64,000 nucleotides of DNA from an uncultured bacterium (GTDB lineage Bacteria; Myxococcota_A; Bradymonadia; UBA7976; VGTA01). The stretch covers positions 434,001-498,000 of the forward strand of contig CALSSE010000011.1 in NCBI GenBank assembly GCA_943788935.1. Reading direction: 5' to 3'. Positions 1-8,469 of this stretch are shown here, in pieces. The position numbers were made by a program, and so were the translations under genes. Within the stretch, counting starts at the first letter, position 1. Each line of letters starts with the position of its first letter. The notes beneath the pieces are model-generated. The model had not been told where the DNA came from, made no database searches, and was given only the letters and a program-made list of their open reading frames with translations.

Positions 1-1
1 A

Positions 2-1132
2 TGGTTAGGATTACTTTGGGTAGATGCTAGACATGACAAAGAGTGGATAAGACTCTCAACACAACACGCCTTGGATGAGCTCGCTACTTGGCAGAGCGTC
101 CGAGAGCGACAAGGAGAGACTTCACCGCCAGAGGTCATCATTTGGATCGAGGAGCATGATCAGGAGAATGAACGTTCTAAGATGAGCTCGATGGTTCAGC
201 AGGCGTTAAATCGGATCAAGCGGTTTTGTCAGCATATTCGAGTGAGTGTTCTCTCTGACATGTTTAGTCATATCTCTTCAGGCCCGGAGGCTGATCAGTG
301 TCACTCGATATGGGAGCGATTAACATATGAGCTCTCTACTGATGCGATTTTGCGGAGAGCAGAAGAGACGCAAGATCACTCAACCCTTGTAGAGTATATC
401 GATGATATGGTTTTGCTTCCGGCAGGTACCTTTTATCAAGGAGGTCCTCAAATCTCTTCTAGCGCTGAGCGTCCTCGTCACCAAGTCAAGATCTCCAACT
501 CATTTTGGGTAGGACAGACCGCGGTGACTCATCGATTATGGGAGACGGTGATGGGAGATGGGAAGGGTCGAGATAGTGGCCTTGAGCCAAAGGCTGAGGT
601 GTCCTGGTTTGAGGCGCTTCATTTCTGTAACAGGTTGAGCGAGCAATCTCAGCTAGAGCCAGTCTATAAGATAGAAGATCATCAGCTCCCGCGAGTGATC
701 TATAAGACCTCTAGTTCAGGTTTCCGTCTCCTCACCGAATCGGAGTGGGAATATGCCTGTTTAGGTGGACAGCGTACATCGCTCACCGCGCCACCTTTCT
801 CCCCGATCCCCGCTTGGACTCAGCAGCGCTCTCAGCTTAAGGTTCACCCTGTCGCTCAGCTGTTTCCGAACCAATGGGGGCTTTATGATTGCTTAGGTAA
901 TGTCGCAGAATGGTGTCAAGATGAGTACCATGCTCATGCCTATCAAGAGCGAAGACGTTTAACGTCAGATCCTTGTGAATATCACAGTGATGGTGGAGAG
1001 CGTGTGATTAGGGGAGGAGCTTTTGATAGCGTTGAATATTTAGTGACTCCCTCACGACGAGATGCTTGTAGGCCACAGAAGAGGTGGTCTAGCATTGGTT
1101 TCCGTGTGGCTAGATCACACCAAAGTAAATAA
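2..1132 (+). CDS. SUMF1/FGE-like domain protein (5' partial)
   Basis: The frame is open back to the left edge with no stop, so the start lies outside the window. A TTG at 71 is only the first possible internal start. From about position 410 the product has a formylglycine-generating-enzyme (SUMF1) fold: an LLPAGTF opening, an RLLTESEWEYA block, a GNVAEWCQD block, an RVIRGGAFD block and a terminal GFRVAR. Catalytic FGEs carry a Cys pair just after the RGG block. Here that stretch has only one Cys (RRDACRP) and it does not fit the pair. I infer a non-catalytic or differently acting SUMF1 domain, as in EgtB- or PvdO-like proteins and many surface or kinase-linked proteins. The first ~135 visible residues match nothing I recognise. 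The penicillin acylase gene starts 22 nt downstream on the same strand. Confidence 0.85.
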   Translation, partial: WLGLLWVDARHDKEWIRLSTQHALDELATWQSVRERQGETSPPEVIIWIEEHDQENERSKMSSMVQQALNRIKRFCQHIRVSVLSDMFSHISSGPEADQCHSIWERLTYELSTDAILRRAEETQDHSTLVEYIDDMVLLPAGTFYQGGPQISSSAERPRHQVKISNSFWVGQTAVTHRLWETVMGDGKGRDSGLEPKAEVSWFEALHFCNRLSEQSQLEPVYKIEDHQLPRVIYKTSSSGFRLLTESEWEYACLGGQRTSLTAPPFSPIPAWTQQRSQLKVHPVAQLFPNQWGLYDCLGNVAEWCQDEYHAHAYQERRRLTSDPCEYHSDGGERVIRGGAFDSVEYLVTPSRRDACRPQKRWSSIGFRVARSHQSK

Positions 1133-1154
1133 ATTTCATATAAAGGACACTGTT

Positions 1155-3941
1155 ATGAAGAAGCGCTTACTCTGTTTTTTGTCAATATCGATCTTGATGA
1201 TCGCCAGCGTCGCTTGTGATGATGGATCGGAGAGCGCAGGAGAGAGCGCAGGAGAGAGCGCAGGAGAGAGCGCAGGAGAGAGCGCAGGAGAGAGCGCAGG
1301 AGAGAGCGCAGGAGAGAGCGCAGGAGAGAGCGCAGGAGAGAGCGCAGGAGAGAGCGCTACTGACCCCTTCTCTTCACTCACCGCTCAGGTAGAGGTTGAG
1401 TTCGATGAGGTAAGTGGGCTTCACCTTAACTGTCGAGCCTTAGAGGACTGTTTCTTCGCGCAAGGCTACTATCACGCAGCTCACCGATTCACCCAGATGG
1501 ACATCAACCGTCTCTTTCCTCAGGGCCGTGTTGGAGAGAGAATCGGTAATCTCGCTCTCAGCACTGATCAGAGGAGTCGGTTGATCTTTTCTACCACCGA
1601 CGGAGGATCTATCGAAGAGCAGATGTGGGCTTCGACCAATGAAGAGAGTAAGATGATGTTAGAGTCATATTCTCGAGGGGTGAACGCTTGGCTCACTAAA
1701 TGGCGCTCTGGAGATCCGGATGCACAACTGAGTGAAGAATATGATTTCTCGGTATTTGATAAAAGCACGATTAGAGATTGGACACCTCTTGATAGTCTCT
1801 CTGTCGCGCTGGTGTTAGTGCAAGATCTGACGGAGAGATCAGGGCGTCATCTCCGTAACGCAGAGCTTTTGAACTCATTTGGGCCCGCTCTCTATTTTGA
1901 TCTCTTTGGGGACGCTCCGGCTTTTCCAACAGCGGTATTGACAGGATCAGAAGGAGTAGATGCGGTGGCTCCACCGCTCATGAGGAGTGAAGAGAAGGAG
2001 GGTGAGTCCCCTGATCGCTTAAATCAACGAGCTGATCTCTTGCATGGACTGGAGATACATAAGGAGCGCTTACATAAATATAACAACCTTTTTAATGCTG
2101 AGGAGTGGTCTCAGCGCTTTGCTTGGCGTCGTCGAGCGGAGAATAATCCCCAACCTCTAGGTTCAAATAATTGGGTGATCGACCCCAGCCGTAGTGTGAG
2201 TGACCACGCTTGGCTCTCTAATGACCCTCACCTCGGCCTGAGTAACCCCTCGGTTTGGTATCTCGCCCATCTTAGAGTAGAGCCCTCCGCCGAGGGTGAG
2301 CCCACGCCTCTAAACGTGGCTGGGGTGAGTTTACCCGGTATCCCCTCTATCATTATAGGTCATAACGAGCATATTGCTTGGGGGATGACCACCACTTACT
2401 TCGATTTCTCTGATGTATATGTAGAAGAGCTCAGCGATGATGGGGAGAGTGTTATCTTCAATGGAGAAGAGGTACCTATGATCCGTCGAACTGATACTTT
2501 CGAGCTCGCAAGTATGGAGCCGGAGAGCGTTGAGAGTCTATTTGTTCCTCATCATGGACCAGTGATTAGCATTGATCGTGATGCCGGGGTAGCGATCAGT
2601 ATGAGATGGACAGGCCAAGATACGGATACCGACGTTAATTTCTTATTGGGGCTCGCTCGCTCTAAGACCGTTTCCGAAGCGCGAGATGCGGTACGTTCAG
2701 TGACGACGATCGGACAAAACTTCGTGATCGCTGATGATCAAGGCTCGATTGGCTGGTTTCCATATAATCGCCTGCCGAGCCGGCCTTGGATCTCAGCCGA
2801 GCTGAATCCTGCGCTACCTCTCCCCGGAGATGGCAGCGCTGAATGGGGAGAGCCGATTCCGTATGAGGCCTTACCACAGCTGTATAATCCTGAGTCAGCG
2901 GTGGTGGTGACCGCTAATCACGATATGACGGGTGCGTTTGCAGATGGAGATCCAACCGATGATGCTCAAGAAGAAGGACCCGCTCAAGCGGTACAAGAGA
3001 GTCCAGCCTTTGGCTATCGTTATAGTCAATCGACGAGACTCATCGATCGAGAGGCGCCTCATGATAGAGACTCTCTCACTGCAGCGATCCATGACCGGGA
3101 GCTACTTGTAGCGCGTCGCCTGTTGCCGAGTATACTACAAATGATTGACCTCTCTACGTTGACCGAATCTGGGCAGAGAGCGCTAGCAGCGCTCGGTGCT
3201 TGGGGGGAAGGTTCAAGAGGATATGATTGTCCATCGGGGATGACTCTCACCGCCCTAGACCAGTCCATCCCCGAAGTAGATCCACAGATCTTGGCAGATT
3301 CAGCGGCTTGTTATGTCTTTCATGTGCTTTATTCTGAACTTGGCAAGTCCATTTTTACCGATGAGCTCGAGAACGCTGATGATGGCCGACGAGCCTTCCC
3401 CGATTATGAGGCGACCGCCCGCCTGATCGGCCGGCCCGAGGTGATGGTCGGCGGAGTCAGCTATTGGGATGACCTTAATACGCCCATGGAAGAAGACGCG
3501 GGTCTCACGATCGCTGTAGCCATGAACGCGACCGGTAGCTATTTTAATCGAGAATATGGCCCTAACTCTTCAGATTGGCTTTGGGGTAAAGTTCATACTG
3601 TGACTCTAACAGCTGCGATTATCGATAATGCAGGAGTAAGGGAATATAACAACGGTCCATATCCAAATCATGGCGGTCTTTACACAGTCGATGTCGCCAA
3701 TCCAAGGAACTTGTTTACAAGAGATTATGATCATGGTGCGGGCGCTTCGATGCGCTTTGTGTGTGAGCTGAGCTCCCCTCCTGTATGTCAGATCGAAATT
3801 CCAGGAGGGCAGGTTCACCGACGGAACAGCGTTCATTACGATGATCTCTTGAAGAAATGGCTTGACCGAGAGCCGCTTATCATCCCCTTTAGCGCCGATG
3901 AGATCGAGGCGAGGAGTGTGGAATCATTGACTCTACCTTGA
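1155..3941 (+). CDS. Penicillin acylase family lipoprotein (Ntn hydrolase)
   Basis: This 928-residue protein belongs to the penicillin/acyl-homoserine-lactone amidase family, which cleaves amide bonds after self-processing into two chains. I start at ATG 1155, preceded by AAGGA with 7-nt spacing, and not at the upstream in-frame start that lies inside the previous gene. Residues 1-21 form a lipoprotein signal (MKKRLLCFL...SVAC) with Cys21 followed by two Asp. Ten exact ESAG tetrapeptides follow as a tether. The processing/nucleophile site is the GSNNW motif, Ser337, followed by the family motif SNDPHLGLS. Later landmarks include a GHNEHIAWGMTT block and a late NHG motif. The substrate cannot be told from sequence; quorum-signal, peptide or beta-lactam amides are all known in the family. 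Anchoring suggests it works in the periplasm or on an envelope face. Confidence 0.92.
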   Translation: MKKRLLCFLSISILMIASVACDDGSESAGESAGESAGESAGESAGESAGESAGESAGESAGESAGESATDPFSSLTAQVEVEFDEVSGLHLNCRALEDCFFAQGYYHAAHRFTQMDINRLFPQGRVGERIGNLALSTDQRSRLIFSTTDGGSIEEQMWASTNEESKMMLESYSRGVNAWLTKWRSGDPDAQLSEEYDFSVFDKSTIRDWTPLDSLSVALVLVQDLTERSGRHLRNAELLNSFGPALYFDLFGDAPAFPTAVLTGSEGVDAVAPPLMRSEEKEGESPDRLNQRADLLHGLEIHKERLHKYNNLFNAEEWSQRFAWRRRAENNPQPLGSNNWVIDPSRSVSDHAWLSNDPHLGLSNPSVWYLAHLRVEPSAEGEPTPLNVAGVSLPGIPSIIIGHNEHIAWGMTTTYFDFSDVYVEELSDDGESVIFNGEEVPMIRRTDTFELASMEPESVESLFVPHHGPVISIDRDAGVAISMRWTGQDTDTDVNFLLGLARSKTVSEARDAVRSVTTIGQNFVIADDQGSIGWFPYNRLPSRPWISAELNPALPLPGDGSAEWGEPIPYEALPQLYNPESAVVVTANHDMTGAFADGDPTDDAQEEGPAQAVQESPAFGYRYSQSTRLIDREAPHDRDSLTAAIHDRELLVARRLLPSILQMIDLSTLTESGQRALAALGAWGEGSRGYDCPSGMTLTALDQSIPEVDPQILADSAACYVFHVLYSELGKSIFTDELENADDGRRAFPDYEATARLIGRPEVMVGGVSYWDDLNTPMEEDAGLTIAVAMNATGSYFNREYGPNSSDWLWGKVHTVTLTAAIIDNAGVREYNNGPYPNHGGLYTVDVANPRNLFTRDYDHGAGASMRFVCELSSPPVCQIEIPGGQVHRRNSVHYDDLLKKWLDREPLIIPFSADEIEARSVESLTLP
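1230..1349 (+). repeat. Perfect 12-bp tandem repeat, 10 copies (codes ESAG)
   Basis: Ten identical copies of a 12-bp unit (gagagcgcagga) are followed by a partial eleventh. They lie just after the lipobox of the acylase lipoprotein and keep frame, so copy-number change would alter only tether length. The opposite strand is also open (Ala-Leu-Ser-Pro repeats), which is a by-product of the repeat. Confidence 0.97.
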
Positions 3942-4082
3942 GCGATCTCAAGACCTTGATCATCTTCTTTCTACTTCCTGATGAGGGTTATTGATCTTAA
4001 TCGCTCGATCTGATAAAGGCTGTCGACCTTTTTACGCGTATTATAAGTGAGATTTCTCACATTTAAATGATTTGGAATCACC

Positions 4083-4397
4083 GTGAACGATCTGCTCAGT
4101 CAGCTAATTACACAACAAGGAGCGCCGCCACCGAGCTGCGCTAGTCAAATGTTTCCCCTCGCGATCATGATCTTGATCTTCTATTTTCTCCTCATCCGTC
4201 CCCAACAAAAACAGGAGAAAGAACGTCAAGAGATGCTTAGTCGCTTAAAGAAAGGTGACACTGTCATCACTAGTGGAGGAATGATCGGGACCATCGCCTC
4301 AGTACAAGACACAGAGATCCATATCGAGATCGCCGATAAGATAAAGGTGCGGATCGCTCGTGAAGATGTAGATATCTATTCGACATCTCCAAGCTAA
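4083..4397 (+). CDS. yajC: Preprotein translocase subunit YajC
   Basis: This 104-residue protein of typical family size starts at GTG 4083. It has an N-terminal transmembrane segment (about residues 23-38, FPLAIMILIFYFLLI) followed directly by the family signature RPQQKQ. The small cytoplasmic YajC domain then carries the typical KGDTVITSGGMIGTI motif. YajC is an accessory inner-membrane partner of SecDF. The secD gene follows on the same strand after 113 nt containing two hairpins, which matches the conserved yajC-secD-secF order. Confidence 0.97.
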   Translation: MNDLLSQLITQQGAPPPSCASQMFPLAIMILIFYFLLIRPQQKQEKERQEMLSRLKKGDTVITSGGMIGTIASVQDTEIHIEIADKIKVRIAREDVDIYSTSPS

Positions 4398-4414
4398 GCC
4401 CCCTCTATACACTC

Positions 4415-4481
4415 GCGCCTTCATGAGATGAAGGTGCACCATTGATTAAATCTAAAGGCAGGTAAACCCACTGGGATTACC
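4415..4481 (+). promoter_or_regulatory. Two hairpins in the yajC-secD spacer
   Basis: The first inverted repeat pairs 4415-4424 with 4428-4437 (GCGCCTTCAT/ATGAAGGTGC, 10 bp, 3-nt loop, one G-U pair). The second pairs 4461-4469 with 4473-4481 (GGTAA and CCC arms with one mismatch). Neither is followed by a T tract, so they are not classic terminators. The secD Shine-Dalgarno (TAGGAG, ending at 4500) and ATG at 4511 lie just downstream. A role in RNA processing, attenuation or translational control of secDF is inference. Confidence 0.5.
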
Positions 4482-4510
4482 GCATATTAACTACTAGGAG
4501 TTTTTACGAC

Positions 4511-6409
4511 ATGAGTCGACAATGGACAGGGCGAGTATTTGGTCTCGTCTTTCTGATCGGCCTCTCATTGGCCACCTTACTCCCCACCATTACAGGGTTT
4601 ATGTACCCTGGTGAGGAGGTACTCCCCTCCGCCTATACAAAGTTCTTTAAGAACCGATTGATTCTTGGGCTTGACCTACAAGGAGGTATTCACCTTGAGT
4701 ATAAGGTCGATACCCGAGAGGCGCTGATCAACAAGAGCCGCAACTTTGCGCTCCGCTTACGAGATGATCTGCGCTCCAATGATGAGCTCCCTGAGCTTAA
4801 AGGTTCACAAGTTACGGTTAAGAGTCGTAAAGATGGTAGTGTAGATGAGGTCACTCAGCTCACCGCGATCTTTACTAAGGATGAGCACTACGTAGCGCTC
4901 TCCGATAAAATTACCAGCTTTTTGAATCGCTTCTACCCTGAGTATGAGTGGCTCTCTGAAGATAAATCAGCACGAAGCATTACCATCGGGATGCGTCGTC
5001 CCTCGATACAGAAATTCCAAGTAGATGCTCTCGATCAAGCGATCGAGACGATCGAGCGTCGTATTAACGCCTTTGGTGTTGCTGAGAGTAGCGTCTCTCG
5101 TCGTGATAATGACAAGATCGTCGTTGAGCTGCCTGGTCTTAACGAGAAAGAATTCGGTAAAGCGAAGGAAAAACTCGCTCAGACCGGTCTCCTTCACTTT
5201 AAAATCGTGGAGCACGATCAAGCGAAGAGCGATGCTTTTTTCAAGAAAGTCCGCGCTCGACTCCCTCGTAAAGAGGCTTGGCCAAAAGAGCTTGAAGGCT
5301 TTGAGCAGCATAAGCTGTACGCTTCAGGTAGCGTGATTCGCTCTACCAGTCGTGAGATTTTAGAGTACATGGTTGGTGATAGTTTAGATGGTGATTTAGA
5401 GCATCTCATAGGATATGAGAAGATCTACGCGGATCCCAAAGATAACGACCTCTCCGAGATCCGACGTCTTAGTAAGGTACAAGAGAAGCAGATCGATCGC
5501 GCCAAGGAGTTTAATCCTAGCGCGACCGCTGTGAAAACCTATCAGCTCTACTATCTACGCCTCGAGGGGATGAGCGGCGAGAATGTTGAAGACGCCGCGG
5601 TCGGTTATGACACTTTCCAACGCCCGGTCACCAACATGCGCTTTAGTAGCAGTGATGCCACCGAGTTCGGTAATCTCACTGAGCGTAACGTCAATAAGGC
5701 GATGGCGATCTTGATCGATGACATGGTCTACTCAGCGCCTAATATTAACGAGCGTATCGGTGGTGGGCGAGTACAGATCTCCATGGGCGGCGGTGGCAAC
5801 ACGGTCATGAAAGAGGCAGAGGCGCTAGCTGCGGTTCTTAAGAGTGGTGCTCTTCAAGCTCCGCTCCGACAGCTGTACAGTAGTCAAGTTGGTCCGACTT
5901 TGGGGAAGGACTCGATTGAGGCAGGTAAGATCTCGATCATCGTCGGCTTCATCTTCGTGATCATCTTTATGATCGCTTGGTATCGGACTCGAGGTGTTGT
6001 CGCCAACATCGCGTTACTCCTTAACTTACTCTTTATCGCTGCTGGTCTCGCGCTCTTTGGCGCGACCTTGACCTTGCCGGGGATTGCAGGGGTCGTACTC
6101 ACTGTGGGTATGGCGGTCGATGCGAATGTACTGATCTTTGAGCGTATGAAAGAAGAGGAGCGTAAACGTAGCGTAGCGGAGGCCTTTGCCGCTGGTTATG
6201 AAAAGGCGTGGAGCGCGATCCTTGACGCGAACATCACTACCGGAATCGCTGCTTTCGTCTTGTATCAGTTTGGTACAGGTCCGATTAAGGGCTTCGCGGT
6301 CACCTTAGGGTTGGGAATTATTTCATCGATGTACACCGCGATCGTCGTGACTCGCTTGATCTTTGAATATCTATATAACCGTGAGCAGACCGCGAAAGCG
6401 GCGGCTTAA
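4511..6409 (+). CDS. secD: Protein translocase subunit SecD
   Basis: The protein has 632 residues, close to the usual ~615. It carries an N-terminal membrane segment, then the SecD hallmark LGLDLQGGIHLEY near residue 52. A large periplasmic P1 domain contains the repeat-type motif RINAFGVAES and PGL. The C-terminal membrane half contains GPTLGKDSI, AGVVLTVGMAVDANVLIFERMKEE and a final helix bundle. SecD and SecF use the proton gradient to pull exported proteins through SecYEG. The start at ATG 4511 has a TAGGAG Shine-Dalgarno with a rather long 10-nt spacing. SecF begins 13 nt after the stop. Confidence 0.98.
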   Translation: MSRQWTGRVFGLVFLIGLSLATLLPTITGFMYPGEEVLPSAYTKFFKNRLILGLDLQGGIHLEYKVDTREALINKSRNFALRLRDDLRSNDELPELKGSQVTVKSRKDGSVDEVTQLTAIFTKDEHYVALSDKITSFLNRFYPEYEWLSEDKSARSITIGMRRPSIQKFQVDALDQAIETIERRINAFGVAESSVSRRDNDKIVVELPGLNEKEFGKAKEKLAQTGLLHFKIVEHDQAKSDAFFKKVRARLPRKEAWPKELEGFEQHKLYASGSVIRSTSREILEYMVGDSLDGDLEHLIGYEKIYADPKDNDLSEIRRLSKVQEKQIDRAKEFNPSATAVKTYQLYYLRLEGMSGENVEDAAVGYDTFQRPVTNMRFSSSDATEFGNLTERNVNKAMAILIDDMVYSAPNINERIGGGRVQISMGGGGNTVMKEAEALAAVLKSGALQAPLRQLYSSQVGPTLGKDSIEAGKISIIVGFIFVIIFMIAWYRTRGVVANIALLLNLLFIAAGLALFGATLTLPGIAGVVLTVGMAVDANVLIFERMKEEERKRSVAEAFAAGYEKAWSAILDANITTGIAAFVLYQFGTGPIKGFAVTLGLGIISSMYTAIVVTRLIFEYLYNREQTAKAAA

Positions 6410-6422
6410 GGAGGAGTAAGAC

Positions 6423-7844
6423 ATGTCACAAGCACGTAATATCAATTTTATTGGACAGTCTGGCTTATTCGGTGTCCTCAGCATCGTCTTAGTGATCGGC
6501 TCATGGATATTGATCGCCGGTGGAAACCTTAAGCTAGGGATCGATTTCGCCGGAGGGACCGAAGCTCTCGTGAGCCTCCCTGCCTCTTTGGAGGTCAGTG
6601 ATAAAGACCTCAAGAGCATCGCCAAAAGTGTTGGCCTTGAGAGCCCCGAGATCGTTAAATACACCTTTCAGAGCGGAGAGCCGCGTCAGGGCTACTTTGT
6701 TCGTAGCGTGACTCAGCGAGGATTGATCGCTGAGAAAGGTGATCGTCTCCGTGAGACCCTGAGCGCTGAGCTCGGCGCGACTCTAGTGAAGTGGGATGAG
6801 AAGGCCAATACCTTTACGATCGCCGACAGCTTAAGCGCCAAATACAGCTCTGCCATTGGTGGAGAAGTGATAGGTGACCGCCCACAGGATCAGAGTATCA
6901 CTCAAGCAGCTAAGTCTCTTAAAGAGTCAGGTGTGAGCGTTAAAGAGGGAGTGTTCACTGGTAACCCCGTCGCTAAGAGCGCCATCGTTAAAGCGGTGGG
7001 TAGCGCAGCGATCAAGATGTGGGACACTAGCGATGAGAGCGGTGAGCGTATCCGCGTTCAGTTTTATAACCGTCCCGATCGTGGTGTGCTCATTCGAGCG
7101 GCGACCAAAGCAGAGATTATTGGCGCTAGCGTGAGCGCTGAAAATGAGACACGTAGTCCTGTTTTCGCGATCTCTGCAGATGATAGCGTTCGGTTACGAA
7201 CCGCTTTAGTGAGCGCTTTTAAGAGTAAACTGAGTGATGCTGCTCTCGTAACTCAGATCGAAGTTCCTCGCTTTGAGAAGGTTGGCGCTACCGCTGGTCA
7301 GCAACTACGAAACAAGGGTATTTTAGCGGTGATTTACGCGCTGATCTTCATCTTGCTTTACATCGCGTTACGCTTTGATCCTCGTTATAGCCCAGGAGCC
7401 ATCATCGCTCTTTTACACGATGTGAGCCTGACTCTCGGTGTCTTTTGCCTCACAGGTCGTGAGTTTAACCTACCGATCATCGCAGCGCTCCTAGCGATCG
7501 TTGGTTACTCCCTTAATGACACCATCGTCGTCTATGACCGTATTCGTGAGAATCAAGATGAGGCGGCGCCGGGCTCTACGATCCGCGGGATCATCAATGC
7601 GAGTATTAATGATTGCCTGACTCGTACTATCTTAACTTCGGTGACAACCTTCCTCGCGGTCCTCGCTATCCAAACTTTTGGTGGTGGGATCATCGAGAAC
7701 TTTGCTTTCGCGATGTTGGTAGGGGTAATCGCTGGTACATACTCTTCAATCTATATCGCTAGCCCACTCGTCTTAATGATGGATAATTATTTCGAGAAGA
7801 GAGCGGCTCGCGAGGCAGCGATTGACGAGGTTCTCGCTCAATGA
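6423..7844 (+). CDS. secF: Protein translocase subunit SecF (enlarged periplasmic loop)
   Basis: The start is set by a near-perfect AAGGAGGAG Shine-Dalgarno. The first membrane helix is followed by LGIDFAGGTE, the SecF signature. The C-terminal membrane domain carries RFDPRYSPGAIIALLHDV, the NDTIVVYDRIREN motif and NDCLTRTILTSVTT. At 473 residues it is about 150 longer than the E. coli protein, and almost all the extra length lies in the periplasmic loop between TM1 and TM2 (roughly residues 45-295). The stop overlaps the start of the RidA gene by 4 nt (ATGA), so the two are translationally coupled. Confidence 0.97.
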   Translation: MSQARNINFIGQSGLFGVLSIVLVIGSWILIAGGNLKLGIDFAGGTEALVSLPASLEVSDKDLKSIAKSVGLESPEIVKYTFQSGEPRQGYFVRSVTQRGLIAEKGDRLRETLSAELGATLVKWDEKANTFTIADSLSAKYSSAIGGEVIGDRPQDQSITQAAKSLKESGVSVKEGVFTGNPVAKSAIVKAVGSAAIKMWDTSDESGERIRVQFYNRPDRGVLIRAATKAEIIGASVSAENETRSPVFAISADDSVRLRTALVSAFKSKLSDAALVTQIEVPRFEKVGATAGQQLRNKGILAVIYALIFILLYIALRFDPRYSPGAIIALLHDVSLTLGVFCLTGREFNLPIIAALLAIVGYSLNDTIVVYDRIRENQDEAAPGSTIRGIINASINDCLTRTILTSVTTFLAVLAIQTFGGGIIENFAFAMLVGVIAGTYSSIYIASPLVLMMDNYFEKRAAREAAIDEVLAQ

Positions 7845-8329
7845 GTTCTGCAGCTGGACACCCGCTGAGTCATGATCGAGAACATCGGTTAAACTCGCTC
7901 GGTTACCAGCTACCTGAGGCTCCTCCCCCGGCAGCGATTTACCTACCCTTTATGCGGACAGGTGACCAGTTGTGGGTAGCGGGACAGATTGCCCTCAAGG
8001 GAGGAGCGCTCATCGCTAGTGGGAGAGTCGGAGCGGAGGTGAATATTGAAACAGCCTCTCTCTGCGCTCAGCAATGTGCACTCAATCTGCTCGCTCAGGT
8101 GAAAGCATCGACAGGCTCTATCGACCAGATCGTTAGAGTTGTTAAACTTAATGTCTTTGTCGCCTCTACCGCAGACTTTACGTCACAGCATCTCGTCGCC
8201 AATGGAGCTTCAGAGCTATTTGGTGAAGTCTTTGGCGCTGAGGGTGCTCACGCTAGATCAGCAGTGGGAGTCACTAGTTTACCGCTCAATAGCCCGGTGG
8301 AGATCGACGCGATCTTTGAGGTACGCTGA
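7841..8329 (+). CDS. RidA/YjgF family enamine/imine deaminase
   Basis: This 162-residue product is of the RidA (YjgF/YER057c/UK114) family, whose active members hydrolyse reactive enamine/imine intermediates made by PLP enzymes. Family features are LWVAGQIAL near residue 46, the VVKLNVFVAS strand, and the C-terminal HARSAVGVTSLPLNSPVEIDAIFEV block. That block holds the conserved Arg and Glu that bind the substrate carboxylate. The N-terminus (~30 residues) is longer than in the typical ~130-residue RidA. It overlaps the secF stop by 4 nt. I see no functional link to SecF beyond co-transcription. Confidence 0.9.
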   Translation: MSSAAGHPLSHDREHRLNSLGYQLPEAPPPAAIYLPFMRTGDQLWVAGQIALKGGALIASGRVGAEVNIETASLCAQQCALNLLAQVKASTGSIDQIVRVVKLNVFVASTADFTSQHLVANGASELFGEVFGAEGAHARSAVGVTSLPLNSPVEIDAIFEVR

Positions 8330-8401
8330 GCTCTTTGAAGGGTGCTAACTCGCTCCCCGTTCTGATCGGTGTGAGTTCACCGTTCGCTCCGCGCTATACT
8401 C

Positions 8402-8452
8402 GTTGCTACTAAAGGTAAGTTGCTACTCGAGGTAAATTGCTATTCAAAAGGT
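8402..8452. repeat. 17-bp imperfect direct repeat, three copies
   Basis: Between the convergent RidA and Nudix genes, units at 8402-8418 and 8419-8435 differ by two bases (gttgctactaaaggtaa type). A third, more diverged unit occupies 8436-8452. The array is too small and too diverged to be CRISPR. Confidence 0.7.
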
Positions 8453-8469
8453 GATAAGCGTGTATCAGC

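Noticed and set aside
1136..1381. Minus-strand frame of Ala-Leu-Ser-Pro repeats opposite the acylase tether
   Set aside because: It is the complement of the ESAG repeat inside a well-supported gene and ends with it; repeats without stops open several frames at once.
4967..5336. Overlapping frames of 103-114 codons within secD
   Set aside because: They lack family motifs and are fully inside a conserved gene.
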